A stretch of DNA of 64,000 nt, from positions 35,558 through 99,557 of the forward strand of contig JAYUQP010000022.1 of assembly GCA_043757265.1 (NCBI GenBank), read 5' to 3'. Made by a program: the position numbers and the translations under genes. The notes under the pieces were generated by a model that was given only the letters and a program-made list of their open reading frames with translations, searched no databases and had not been told where the DNA came from. This document shows, piece after piece, positions 26,083 to 33,652 of the stretch (position 1 is the first letter of the stretch; the number at the start of each line of letters is the position of its first letter). This stretch comes from JANPLN01 sp043757265. GTDB lineage: Bacteria; Bdellovibrionota; Bdellovibrionia; Bdellovibrionales; JAGQZY01.

Positions 26083-27753
26083 CTACGGCTGCACACATCG
26101 CCGCGCATTGGTCAGATATTGCATGGGTTGATCCAGAACTCGGTTATTGCAGTACACCTGATTGTTTGGCGCATCGGTCGATTCACGATGAAGGTAAATC
26201 AGCATTCGATCAGGACTGGTGTTGTTGAGCTCGCCAGTATTATTGTCGAAAATATTAAAATTTCCCTGCCCCGGAGTTAAAACGATCTGCTTAAAACCCC
26301 GCACAGGAGTGTTTCGACCCATGTTGTTTTTAATAACCCAATAGTTGCCTTTGATATTGACCCACGACTCGGCAGAGTTTACTTGCGAGATACCACGCCC
26401 ATCAAACTGATTGCCTTCGATAAGACCTCGCGACGTAAACTCTTTGATGTCGATGTGCTCAGCTGTGATTCCCGGTCCAAATTGATTATTTAAAATCTGA
26501 TTGTAATCACTGGCGTCTTCGATGCCTTTGTTGAGAGAAGATCCGATGTAAACTCCCTCGCCAATACCTTCCGCACCCCGTTCAAGTCCGGTGTTGTAAA
26601 ACCGGCTATTTTCGATCACGTTATGGTGACTCCACAGCATAAGATGGAGAGCTTCGTGTCCCACATCGTGGACCACGAGGCGTTCGAAGCGGCTGAAGTT
26701 TGTCCCCTCGGCCATGAGACCTTTCATCCCTAGCGAAAAATCAATTTGTGAAACACGAACGTACTGACTATTTTTTAAAGTTAAAATTCTTTTTCCAGAA
26801 GTCGCACCGGGACCTACGATTTTTGCAGCGCCATCACCACACAAGGTGATCATTTTTGTACTTGTGCCGCGCAGATTTTCGAACACCACCGAATCTAGAA
26901 GATAAGTTCCTGCAGCAAGGACAAATAAATCTCCAGCCACTGCACGTGTTGGGAGCGCCCGTAAATCTGCAACATTCGAGATGACAATTTTTCGATCATG
27001 CGGGTAACGATCGCAACTTGAGGACGTGGGCGGAGGCGGAGGAGTTATCGGCGGTAGAGGCTGCTGCGGGAGGACCGTACAGGCTGCAAAAGAATGGGCC
27101 GTATTCCCACCGAGAACTCCGTTTGTGCAAGTGCGATTGCTGCTAACACAAGTAGCGCCAAAACTGACTGTGCCACTGGCATAGGCTACAACTGAGGAAT
27201 TGTGCGCAACCGTTTGCCCATTGAATGTACAGGCAAGGGGTGCATCTACGGAGCAGCTAGATCTGGTATAAGTGCCACTGAGAATTCCATCATTGCAACG
27301 TCTTTGCTCTTGCATGCAGACCTGCCCGTAGACCACTCGGCTCGAGAGATACGCACCCACAGTTGCATCATGTGCAATTGTTCTTGTGTTGAATAGACAG
27401 GAATTTTTACTTTCTGGAAGGGTGCTGCAGCTTGCGAAGCCAAAAGAGCCAGAGAGAACTCCACCAGAGCAGGTGCGAGTTTCTTTTTGCGCACAGCTAG
27501 CGGAAACGCTTACCTGGTACGCCTCGACCGATGCACCGTCTGCCAACACCGACCCATTGAATAAGCATTGCAGTACGGTTGGCTCCTTGATTACCGGCTC
27601 GGTAATGACAGGCATGCATGTTTCACCCTCGCAGCTGTTCTGGCTCTCTGAAGAACTTGTGAAAGTCTCATAGCCTTGACCGCAGTTTTGGAAGGGTAAA
27701 AAACAAACCAGAACTAAGATGATGATAAAGCTTTTTTTTCTGATTCTACGCAT
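26083..27753 (-). CDS. Lipoprotein with cysteine-rich repeats and a beta-helix domain
   Basis: 556 residues. The signal ends LPFQNCGQG (Cys 25), an FQNC lipobox. Residues about 60-230 contain three copies of a module of about 50-60 residues with the pattern C-x-F-N, A-H or A-D, V-x-A-Y, C, R-x-C-x-x-G-x-L-x-G and C. A proline-rich linker (PITPPPPPTSSS) leads to a right-handed beta-helix of the pectate-lyase type (about 250-540), with the repeating N-x-x-x-x-N pattern and HHNVIENS. Such folds bind or cleave polysaccharides; the catalytic residues are not identified. Outer-surface location is likely. Confidence 0.75.
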   Translation of the reverse strand: MRRIRKKSFIIILVLVCFLPFQNCGQGYETFTSSSESQNSCEGETCMPVITEPVIKEPTVLQCLFNGSVLADGASVEAYQVSVSASCAQKETRTCSGGVLSGSFGFASCSTLPESKNSCLFNTRTIAHDATVGAYLSSRVVYGQVCMQEQRRCNDGILSGTYTRSSCSVDAPLACTFNGQTVAHNSSVVAYASGTVSFGATCVSSNRTCTNGVLGGNTAHSFAACTVLPQQPLPPITPPPPPTSSSCDRYPHDRKIVISNVADLRALPTRAVAGDLFVLAAGTYLLDSVVFENLRGTSTKMITLCGDGAAKIVGPGATSGKRILTLKNSQYVRVSQIDFSLGMKGLMAEGTNFSRFERLVVHDVGHEALHLMLWSHHNVIENSRFYNTGLERGAEGIGEGVYIGSSLNKGIEDASDYNQILNNQFGPGITAEHIDIKEFTSRGLIEGNQFDGRGISQVNSAESWVNIKGNYWVIKNNMGRNTPVRGFKQIVLTPGQGNFNIFDNNTGELNNTSPDRMLIYLHRESTDAPNNQVYCNNRVLDQPMQYLTNARRCVQP

Positions 27754-27888
27754 TGGACTTCCCCCTCAAATACCTATAACTTCTATTGAATCATATTTTC
27801 AGGTTTAAGAGCCGAAATTGTCGCGTTCTTTCTAATACTGAGACGGACGAAAGTGTGGCTCAAAATCATACAAAAAAGGAATTGAATA

Positions 27889-28551
27889 ATGCAAATTTTA
27901 ACCTCCCTCCTGTTTTTGGTTTGTCTATCTCATGCGCAATCGCAGCCATCTTCTAAGGCCGCTCATCAAGGTCACCACCACCATGATATGGCTTTTAAAA
28001 ATGCAGAAAAGTGGACGAAAAATTTTGATCATCCATCGCGCGACGAGTGGCAAAAACCTCAGGAGCTGATTAACGCGCTTAAGATTTCCGAAAGTGAAGT
28101 CGTTGGTGATCTCGGTGCGGGAACGGGTTACTTTAGTGTTCGTTTGGCAAAACAGTTTCCAAAAGCCACCGTCTACGCCATCGATAATGAAAAAGACATG
28201 ACCGTTTTTTTGCGAAAACGCGCGGGTAAGGAAAAGCTAACAAATCTTATCCCGGTGCTCTCGCAAAATGACGGTTTCACCGTCGAGAGTCCTTTAGATC
28301 TGCTTCTCATTGTCGACACCTATCATCATCTTCCCGACCGCGAAAAATATTTCCGAAATATTCTTTCGCAGCTAAAGCAGCAAGCAAGAATTGTCATCGT
28401 CGATTTTTTGCCCTCATCTCCCGTGGGACCGCCGATAAAATATCGCTTTCAGCCTCCACAAATCGAGGAAGAGTTAAAAGTTCTGGGCTTTCGTAGAGAC
28501 CAACTTTTTGAACTCCCCAGACAATTTGTTCTGGTTCTAAAACGTCAATAA
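27889..28551 (+). CDS. SAM-dependent methyltransferase with a signal peptide
   Basis: 220 residues. Residues 1-17 (MQILTSLLFLVCLSHAQ) look like a Sec signal peptide and are followed by a His-rich stretch (HQGHHHHD, residues 26-33). The class I methyltransferase fold follows with motif I DLGAGTGYF (74-82), the acidic residue at the end of beta 2 in VYAIDNE, and a DTYHHLPD stretch. S-adenosylmethionine is not thought to be available outside the cytoplasm, so the export signal is unexpected; the His-rich part may bind metal. The substrate is unknown. Confidence 0.75.
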   Translation: MQILTSLLFLVCLSHAQSQPSSKAAHQGHHHHDMAFKNAEKWTKNFDHPSRDEWQKPQELINALKISESEVVGDLGAGTGYFSVRLAKQFPKATVYAIDNEKDMTVFLRKRAGKEKLTNLIPVLSQNDGFTVESPLDLLLIVDTYHHLPDREKYFRNILSQLKQQARIVIVDFLPSSPVGPPIKYRFQPPQIEEELKVLGFRRDQLFELPRQFVLVLKRQ

Positions 28552-28577
28552 CGAATAAATTCTCCGCAGCTAATGCT

Positions 28578-28633
28578 TCAAAATGAGAAATGGTTTTCAC
28601 ATCTAATACTTTATCTCTCCCATCTCATTTTGA
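28578..28633. promoter_or_regulatory. Inverted repeat with 11-bp arms upstream of the DUF1592 gene
   Basis: TCAAAATGAGA at 28578-28588 and its exact complement at 28623-28633 are separated by 34 bases and end about 97 bases before the ATG at 28730. It may be an operator, or a terminator of the methyltransferase gene (stop at 28551) without a clear T run. Confidence 0.5.
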
Positions 28634-28729
28634 TGAACTTATTAAGTTAAATCAATTTTTTGCATGATTTTTGATAAACTAAAGCCGAAGAAGCCATGTG
28701 TGAAAACCACCTGGGGACGTCGGGGGATC

Positions 28730-30487
28730 ATGTTTAAAATTTTTTTAAAGTATTTATCATTGCTATCGGTAAGCGGAATTGTATTTCTGTATCAAGCATG
28801 CAGTCCCAGCCATGTGACCACATCTGAAAGCGCGCTTGCCACGAGTTCGGAAGCTCTTTTTAAGTGCCGCCCAAACCAAAGCGAACCCATCACGAATATG
28901 CATCGCCTGTCCAAATTTGAATATGCAAATACTTTACAGGACCTCTTAGCACCACTGACCGCAGCGGAAAAAACGTCCACCATAAATAAAATCAGAGTTG
29001 AGCTCGCGAACTTACCCGACGACACCACAGGACAGTACGAAAAAATGGACACGCGTGTGAGCGACATCCATATTTCTAGCCAATACAAAATTGCATACTC
29101 TTTCGCCAACTCCGTAAACTCCGCGACCAATCGATCTGTTTTTTTTGGCTCTTGCATGTCGGCAACCACGCCGACTCAAGCTTGCGTGCGAACGTTTATT
29201 TCTGATTTTGGCTTGAAGGCTTACCGGCGTCCATTAGATCAGGCAGAAATTGATAGCCTTTTTATTTTCTACAGCAATCGCGGAACAACGAAGACTGTGG
29301 ATCTGGTAGCTCGATTATTAATGTCGCCCTATTTTCTTTACCATGTTGAAAATCGCGGCCAAGCAATTTCAGCTGATACGTATAAATTAACTAACTACGA
29401 AATGGCGTCTCGGTTGTCCTATCTTTATCTGGCCACTATGCCCAATCAACTTTTACTTGATGCTGCAGCAGCTGGAAAACTGAGTGCAATTTCCGACATC
29501 AAGGTTGTCATCAATAATCTTTTTCAACAAAATCAAACTCAGGTTAAAGCAGTGCTTGATAAATATATTTCAGAGTGGTTAGATTTTAAAAACAAACCCG
29601 ATTTTTCATCAAATCCAGCTATTCGATCTCTTGCAACTTTGCGCCCAGGCGTTGGCATACCTGACGCTCAGTTGAAAGCAGAAATGTTACAGGAACTCAT
29701 AGATTTGGTTTCGCATTACACGTGGACCAAACCTGATGGACAATTTAGCGAAGTGCTAACTTCCAATATTTCTTTTGCAAAAACGGATCGCCTGGCGGCT
29801 CTTTACAACATTCCAAAATGGTCCCCTGGGCTGCCTAATATCTTTTTTGCAGGAAGCGAAAGATCCGGACTTTACACGCGAGCCGGGACTCTCTATTCTG
29901 GAACAGAAAAAACTTCACCGATTATTTATGGAGTTAATACGATCCGTAACACTCTTTGTGATTCCATTCCAGATCCCTTACAATCCATTATCGACGATCC
30001 AACACGACTTACTAACATCAATCAGGTGGCGCAGACTGAGCGTGAAATAGTCCATACAATGACATCGCAGTCTGCCTGTATATCGTGCCACAGCTATATC
30101 AACCCTTATGGATTTGCGATAGAGGCTTATGATTCCCTCGGCGGCTTTCGGGCGAACAAACTCGAATATAAATTTGATAACAGCGGAACTATCATCAACT
30201 CCCTGCCAATCAACTCACAGACAGATGCTAGAATTTTTTCAACGCAAACAGTTTCTGTGAGTGGTGCCGTCGAACTGAACGAGAAAATGAGTGCGAGCGG
30301 TAAAGTTCATGCTTGTTTTGCCCGTAACTTTTTTAGGTTTACAAATCGCCGCCAAGAAAACCCAGCAACGGATGATTGTCAGATAGAACGTAATTATCAA
30401 GAGCTCATAAAGGCCGGTGGCGGGCTAAAAAATATGTTTCAATCGGGAGGCTCAGACCCAAGCTTCCTAATTCGAAGAATCAATTAG
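28730..30487 (+). CDS. Exported DUF1592/DUF1588 protein with a CxxCH haem motif
   Basis: 585 residues from the ATG at 28730, which has GGGGGA just before it; the earlier frame start at 28664 adds 22 non-signal residues. The signal ends VFLYQACSP, a probable lipobox. In order come a DUF1587-like start (HRLSKFEYANTLQDLL), DUF1592 (FISDFGLKAYRRPLDQAEI and LLMSPYFLYHVE), DUF1588 with ACISCHSYINPYGFAIEAYD (CxxCH haem site) and a DUF1585-like tail. These multi-domain proteins are common in planctomycetes and deltaproteobacteria-related lineages and are always exported; their function is unknown. It is followed by a DUF1552 gene at 30504 in an operon. Confidence 0.88.
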   Translation: MFKIFLKYLSLLSVSGIVFLYQACSPSHVTTSESALATSSEALFKCRPNQSEPITNMHRLSKFEYANTLQDLLAPLTAAEKTSTINKIRVELANLPDDTTGQYEKMDTRVSDIHISSQYKIAYSFANSVNSATNRSVFFGSCMSATTPTQACVRTFISDFGLKAYRRPLDQAEIDSLFIFYSNRGTTKTVDLVARLLMSPYFLYHVENRGQAISADTYKLTNYEMASRLSYLYLATMPNQLLLDAAAAGKLSAISDIKVVINNLFQQNQTQVKAVLDKYISEWLDFKNKPDFSSNPAIRSLATLRPGVGIPDAQLKAEMLQELIDLVSHYTWTKPDGQFSEVLTSNISFAKTDRLAALYNIPKWSPGLPNIFFAGSERSGLYTRAGTLYSGTEKTSPIIYGVNTIRNTLCDSIPDPLQSIIDDPTRLTNINQVAQTEREIVHTMTSQSACISCHSYINPYGFAIEAYDSLGGFRANKLEYKFDNSGTIINSLPINSQTDARIFSTQTVSVSGAVELNEKMSASGKVHACFARNFFRFTNRRQENPATDDCQIERNYQELIKAGGGLKNMFQSGGSDPSFLIRRIN

Positions 30488-30503
30488 GATAGAGGATGCG
30501 GCA

Positions 30504-32069
30504 ATGAAATACGACAAATCAACGCGAAGAATGTTTCTAAATGGATGTGGAAAATCGATGCTGGCAATTCCGCTTTTGCCATCACTATTACCGCGCATTG
30601 CTCAGGCACAAGCATTAAATATTCCCCCAAGGTATATGTTCATGTTTCTTACCCATGGGCCGGTGAAAGATTATTGGTACCCAGCCGATCGATCGACGCT
30701 TAACAAGCAAGTTTTGTTCCCTGCGAATGGGCAGTCGCCAATTTACGAAATCGCCGCTGGTCCAATTTCATCAAACGCAACAACCGGGATGTCCTACCTA
30801 TTTGATCAAAAGTTTCATGCGTACCGAGCAAAAATGACATTCCTGCAGGGTCTTGATACTCCCACTCTAGGAGGGCACCACTGGGCCTCAGGGGTGATTG
30901 GCAATTTAAACGGAGCTCACGCTAGTAACTCACAGTATAAGGCTATGCCAACAATAGATCATATTATGGCTTATGCTCCGGGATTTTATCCAAATGGTGG
31001 CAATGGCTTTGCTCGACAAATTTTAACTGGGTTTCAAACTAAAAATGAGTTTGCGCCAATCAAGTACAATTATATGTCGCATGGTTTTCAAAATGCCTTG
31101 CAACGTTCCGGTGCCGTAACTCCTGTTGATTCAATTTACTATGAAAATCCGTTAAACCTTTTTAATTACATTTTTAGTGGGTTTGCACCACCTACTGGTC
31201 CGGCTCCGACCACGAGCACTCCCATTGTTGACGAAGTGCTTGCAGATTATAGAAGTCTACGCAACGGGCGAGCTATTTCGAGTAGCGACAGACTTTTGCT
31301 CGACACGCATATCGACTTGCTTGCTCAGTTGGAACAAAAACTTACCACTCCGCCGCCTACACTTTCTTGCACCTTACCTCAGGCTCCTGCGAGCATGCCT
31401 GGTTTTAGTGATTCCACTGATCCCAACGATCTTACGAGGCGCATCCCCATCATCAATGACATTATTTTTGCTGCCTTTCGTTGCGGAATCACCCGTCTAG
31501 CAAGTTTTCAATTGTCCGTTTTCAATACTGTAGATAACGGCACTAGCCTCCATCGACATGCTGGATCCGTTGGTTACGACGACCTTCATACTCGTCAAAA
31601 AGTGGCGTCTGATCTTGCGGTCTACGACATGGTTCGAAAACTAGATTCAGTTACAGAAAGCAATGGGAGAACAATGCTAGATAATTCGATTCTCCATTAT
31701 GCAGCAGCTACTGGTCCTGCAGCCCACATTGGAATGTCCCACCCTTGCGTTTTATTTGGCAGTGCTGGTGGGCGAATAAAGACCAATCAGTACATTGACT
31801 ACCGAATGCAAAATCCCGTTAACCTGAACACTGGAATTTATGCCAATGGCTTATTACAAAATCAACTTTTGGTTACAATCATGCAACTGATGGGGCTTCC
31901 TCCCAGTGCATATAATATGTCGAACCTTGGAATACTTCCAGCTGGCTACGACCCAGCGACCACAACCTACGGTGAATTTGCCGCTGACAACGACGCCACC
32001 ATGCAAAGGCGCTATTACAAGTACACCGATCCAATAAAGATCGCTGGAAACATTTTACCGTTGCTTTGA
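30504..32069 (+). CDS. DUF1552 exported protein
   Basis: 521 residues. STRRMFLNGCGKSMLAIPLLPSLLP is a Tat-like signal with the two arginines. The body starts PPRYMFMFLTHGPVKDYWYP and includes GLDTPTLGGHHWASG, in line with DUF1552. Members are paired with DUF1592-type proteins, as here, 16 bases downstream. The pair is the full-length counterpart of the cluster at 1-1919, so the window has two paralogous loci. No enzymatic activity is known. Confidence 0.85.
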   Translation: MKYDKSTRRMFLNGCGKSMLAIPLLPSLLPRIAQAQALNIPPRYMFMFLTHGPVKDYWYPADRSTLNKQVLFPANGQSPIYEIAAGPISSNATTGMSYLFDQKFHAYRAKMTFLQGLDTPTLGGHHWASGVIGNLNGAHASNSQYKAMPTIDHIMAYAPGFYPNGGNGFARQILTGFQTKNEFAPIKYNYMSHGFQNALQRSGAVTPVDSIYYENPLNLFNYIFSGFAPPTGPAPTTSTPIVDEVLADYRSLRNGRAISSSDRLLLDTHIDLLAQLEQKLTTPPPTLSCTLPQAPASMPGFSDSTDPNDLTRRIPIINDIIFAAFRCGITRLASFQLSVFNTVDNGTSLHRHAGSVGYDDLHTRQKVASDLAVYDMVRKLDSVTESNGRTMLDNSILHYAAATGPAAHIGMSHPCVLFGSAGGRIKTNQYIDYRMQNPVNLNTGIYANGLLQNQLLVTIMQLMGLPPSAYNMSNLGILPAGYDPATTTYGEFAADNDATMQRRYYKYTDPIKIAGNILPLL

Positions 32070-32445
32070 GGTAAGGAATAGTTCCGCACGCAAGTAGTCA
32101 GTCAAACGGTCTGTAAGCTGATTGCAACTGACCCAATTACGATTTATCGACTCACGCAAGGCCACATACGTCGTAAGGTAAAAGCTCGTGAGTAAGAAGA
32201 AAAAAAATAACTTCATCGCAGTCTCCGCAATGGTGAGTAGCGCTTCCTGCGATTTTAATAAACCTACTGTTTTATGCTTACCTGAGAATCTTTGCGTACG
32301 CGATTTGGTCTGCCTGATAGGATTTCACTTCGGGCTCCTGCCCTCGCCCCTGCGGGGTGGCTTCGCCAGAGTTAAAATCGCTTCCTGCGATTTTAATGAA
32401 CCTACTTTTTCATGCTTACTTGATAATCTTGGCTTAATTTCTAAT
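32070..32445. other. Non-coding stretch containing a duplicated tRNA tail
   Basis: 376 bp without a supported gene; a 89-residue frame at 32188-32457 is produced by the duplicated tail and is not called. The stretch holds one copy of an 85-bp sequence (32241-32325) whose other copy (32379-32465) runs into the tRNA-Pro gene. Confidence 0.6.
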
Positions 32446-32465
32446 TGGTCTGCCTGATAGGATTT
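32241..32465. repeat. Imperfect direct repeat of the tRNA-Pro 3' end and trailer
   Basis: Copy 1 (32241-32325) and copy 2 (32379-32465) both start CGCTTCCTGCGATTTTAAT and end with the 21-bp tRNA 3' end sequence including GGTCTGCCTGATAGGATTT. The middle is diverged. The last 20 bases of copy 2 belong to the tRNA; copy 1 has only the 3' tail, so it is a partial gene copy, as at the attachment sites of integrated elements or after a tandem duplication. Confidence 0.85.
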
Positions 32466-32522
32466 GAACCTACGACCTCAACCACCCCAAGGTTGCGCGC
32501 TACCAAGCTGCGCCACAGGCAG
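32446..32522 (-). tRNA. tRNA-Pro (anticodon GGG)
   Basis: Read on the minus strand: acceptor CTGCCTG pairs fully with CAGGCAG; D stem GCGC/GCGC; anticodon stem CAACC/GGTTG with loop TTGGGGT, giving anticodon GGG; T stem GTAGG/CCTAT (one G-T pair) with loop TTCAAAT; discriminator A and encoded CCA at 32446-32449. This decodes proline CCC and CCU codons. Confidence 0.95.
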
Positions 32523-32535
32523 AAAGAACATTCTT

Positions 32536-32635
32536 AAAGGTACGCCGATACTATTTGCGACTGCCTGCAGAATGCAACCATTACTCAAAACTGCGTTATT
32601 TTGCATGCAGTCGCAAAAAGGATCGGCGTACCTTT
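32536..32635. repeat. 100-bp nested palindrome between the tRNA and the merR-like gene
   Basis: Outer arms AAAGGTACGCCGAT (32536-32549) and ATCGGCGTACCTTT (32622-32635) are perfect complements, and so are inner arms TTTGCGACTGC (32554-32564) and GCAGTCGCAAA (32607-32617). Additional pairs are possible in the centre. It ends 4 bases from the merR-like stop codon, so it may end that operon or fold as a structured RNA element. Confidence 0.85.
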
Positions 32636-32638
32636 TTG

Positions 32639-33256
32639 TTAGATGGCGCGGGCAAGGCGTTTTTTGGCCTGTCGAATCTCTTCGATGAGATAATCCACCG
32701 ATGACGACCAGTACTGGTGCAATTCGCGCTCGCGCTGTGCAACGGCCTTTTGTAGCTGATCGGCCGTTGGTAACGATGCTGATTTATTGAAGACCACTTC
32801 AGCGGCTGGTTGATGCGCTTCCACCACTTGCTCTTGTGTGGTGCCCGCGGCGATGGGCTGCACTTGTGATTTTTGCGATTTCATTTTCTTCAGAACCGCG
32901 CGCGCGCCTTCGATAGAAAATCGGTCTTCATGTAAAAGTTTGCGGATGGTTAGTGCCATCTCGATGTCTTTTCGGGTGTAAAAACGCTGACCGTTGTTGG
33001 ATTTTTTAGGATGTAGGGCCTCGAATTCAGTTTCCCAGTAGCGAAGTACGTACTGCTTTACGCCAACATATTTTGCCACTTCGCCGATTTTAAAACCCAT
33101 TTTATTTGGAATAGAACTGATTCGCTCTTTCAGCTCGCTTTGCGCAGCCTGCGCGGGAGTCGATTGAACAGATTGGTTACTCGTCTGATTATTCGTCTGA
33201 TTATTTGTCGGACTACTCGTCGGACTACTCGTCGGACTACTCATCGTCAAACTCAT
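32639..33256 (-). CDS. MerR-family regulator
   Basis: About 205 residues. After a low-complexity Ser/Thr/Pro/Asn/Gln-rich N-terminus of about 40 residues, the MerR helix-turn-helix follows: MGFKIGEVAKYVGVKQYVLRYWETEF, with a helical extension. The C-terminal part is helical and may be a dimerisation or effector region. The start could be GTG 33262, ATG 33256 or ATG 33244, and all overlap the ihfA stop. The N-terminus contains 12-bp tandem repeats. The pheS-pheT-ihfA-merR order is a conserved arrangement I know from deltaproteobacteria-related genomes. Regulated targets are unknown. Confidence 0.8.
   Translation of the reverse strand: MSLTMSSPTSSPTSSPTNNQTNNQTSNQSVQSTPAQAAQSELKERISSIPNKMGFKIGEVAKYVGVKQYVLRYWETEFEALHPKKSNNGQRFYTRKDIEMALTIRKLLHEDRFSIEGARAVLKKMKSQKSQVQPIAAGTTQEQVVEAHQPAAEVVFNKSASLPTADQLQKAVAQRERELHQYWSSSVDYLIEEIRQAKKRLARAI
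33171..33242. repeat. Six 12-bp tandem units in the merR-like N-terminus
   Basis: Units starting at 33171, 33183, 33195, 33207, 33219 and 33231. The last three are identical GTCGGACTACTC; two earlier ones are GTCTGATTATTC and GTCTGATTATTT; the first is more diverged. They encode the SPTS/NNQT-type repeats of the protein. Confidence 0.9.
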
Positions 33257-33584
33257 CGCCACCCGCTACACCAGCATCCTTACCGTTGAGCATGGCCTTG
33301 AGCACCTGACTCGGACTGAAGTTGAGAACTCGGCGTGCCGAGATGGTGATGCGATCGCCCGTCTGTGGGTTTCTTCCGACGCGTTCCTTTTTTTGTTTCA
33401 CTTCGAATTTACCAAAGCCAGAAATTTTGACTTTTTCACCGTTTACAAGAGTGCCGCGAAGAGCATCAAACACGATTTCAACAAGATCGGAGGCTTCCTT
33501 TTTTGAGAAGCCAATTTTCTCATAAACCCGATCGACGATATCTGCTTTAGTGACCGTCGAGTTCGAAACGTTTTTACCAGCCAT
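33237..33584 (-). CDS. ihfA: Integration host factor subunit alpha
   Basis: 115 residues from the ATG at 33584, which has a strong AGGAGG site before it. HU/IHF fold with KADIVDRVYEKIGFSKKEA, the GEKVKISGFGKFEV arm start, RVGRNPQTGDRITISARRVLNF (arm, with RNPQTG) and an acidic C-terminal tail (GGDEFDDE). The subunit bends DNA in architectural and regulatory complexes. It follows pheT and precedes the merR-like gene in the usual order; the start of the latter overlaps its end. Confidence 0.93.
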   Translation of the reverse strand: MAGKNVSNSTVTKADIVDRVYEKIGFSKKEASDLVEIVFDALRGTLVNGEKVKISGFGKFEVKQKKERVGRNPQTGDRITISARRVLNFSPSQVLKAMLNGKDAGVAGGDEFDDE

Positions 33585-33652
33585 GGCACCCTCCTGAGGG
33601 CACAAGAGTCCCTACCTTTAAATGCTAGCAAGTACTTGAAAACTTTCAACTT

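Noticed and set aside
25974..26228. 84-residue plus-strand frame in the gap before the beta-helix lipoprotein gene end
   Set aside because: Most of its length is antisense to the lipoprotein end and nothing supports translation.
32188..32457. 89-residue plus-strand frame with an internal duplicated sequence
   Set aside because: It spans the duplicated tRNA tail and runs antisense into the tRNA; the duplication explains its repeat, and no start signal or domain is seen.
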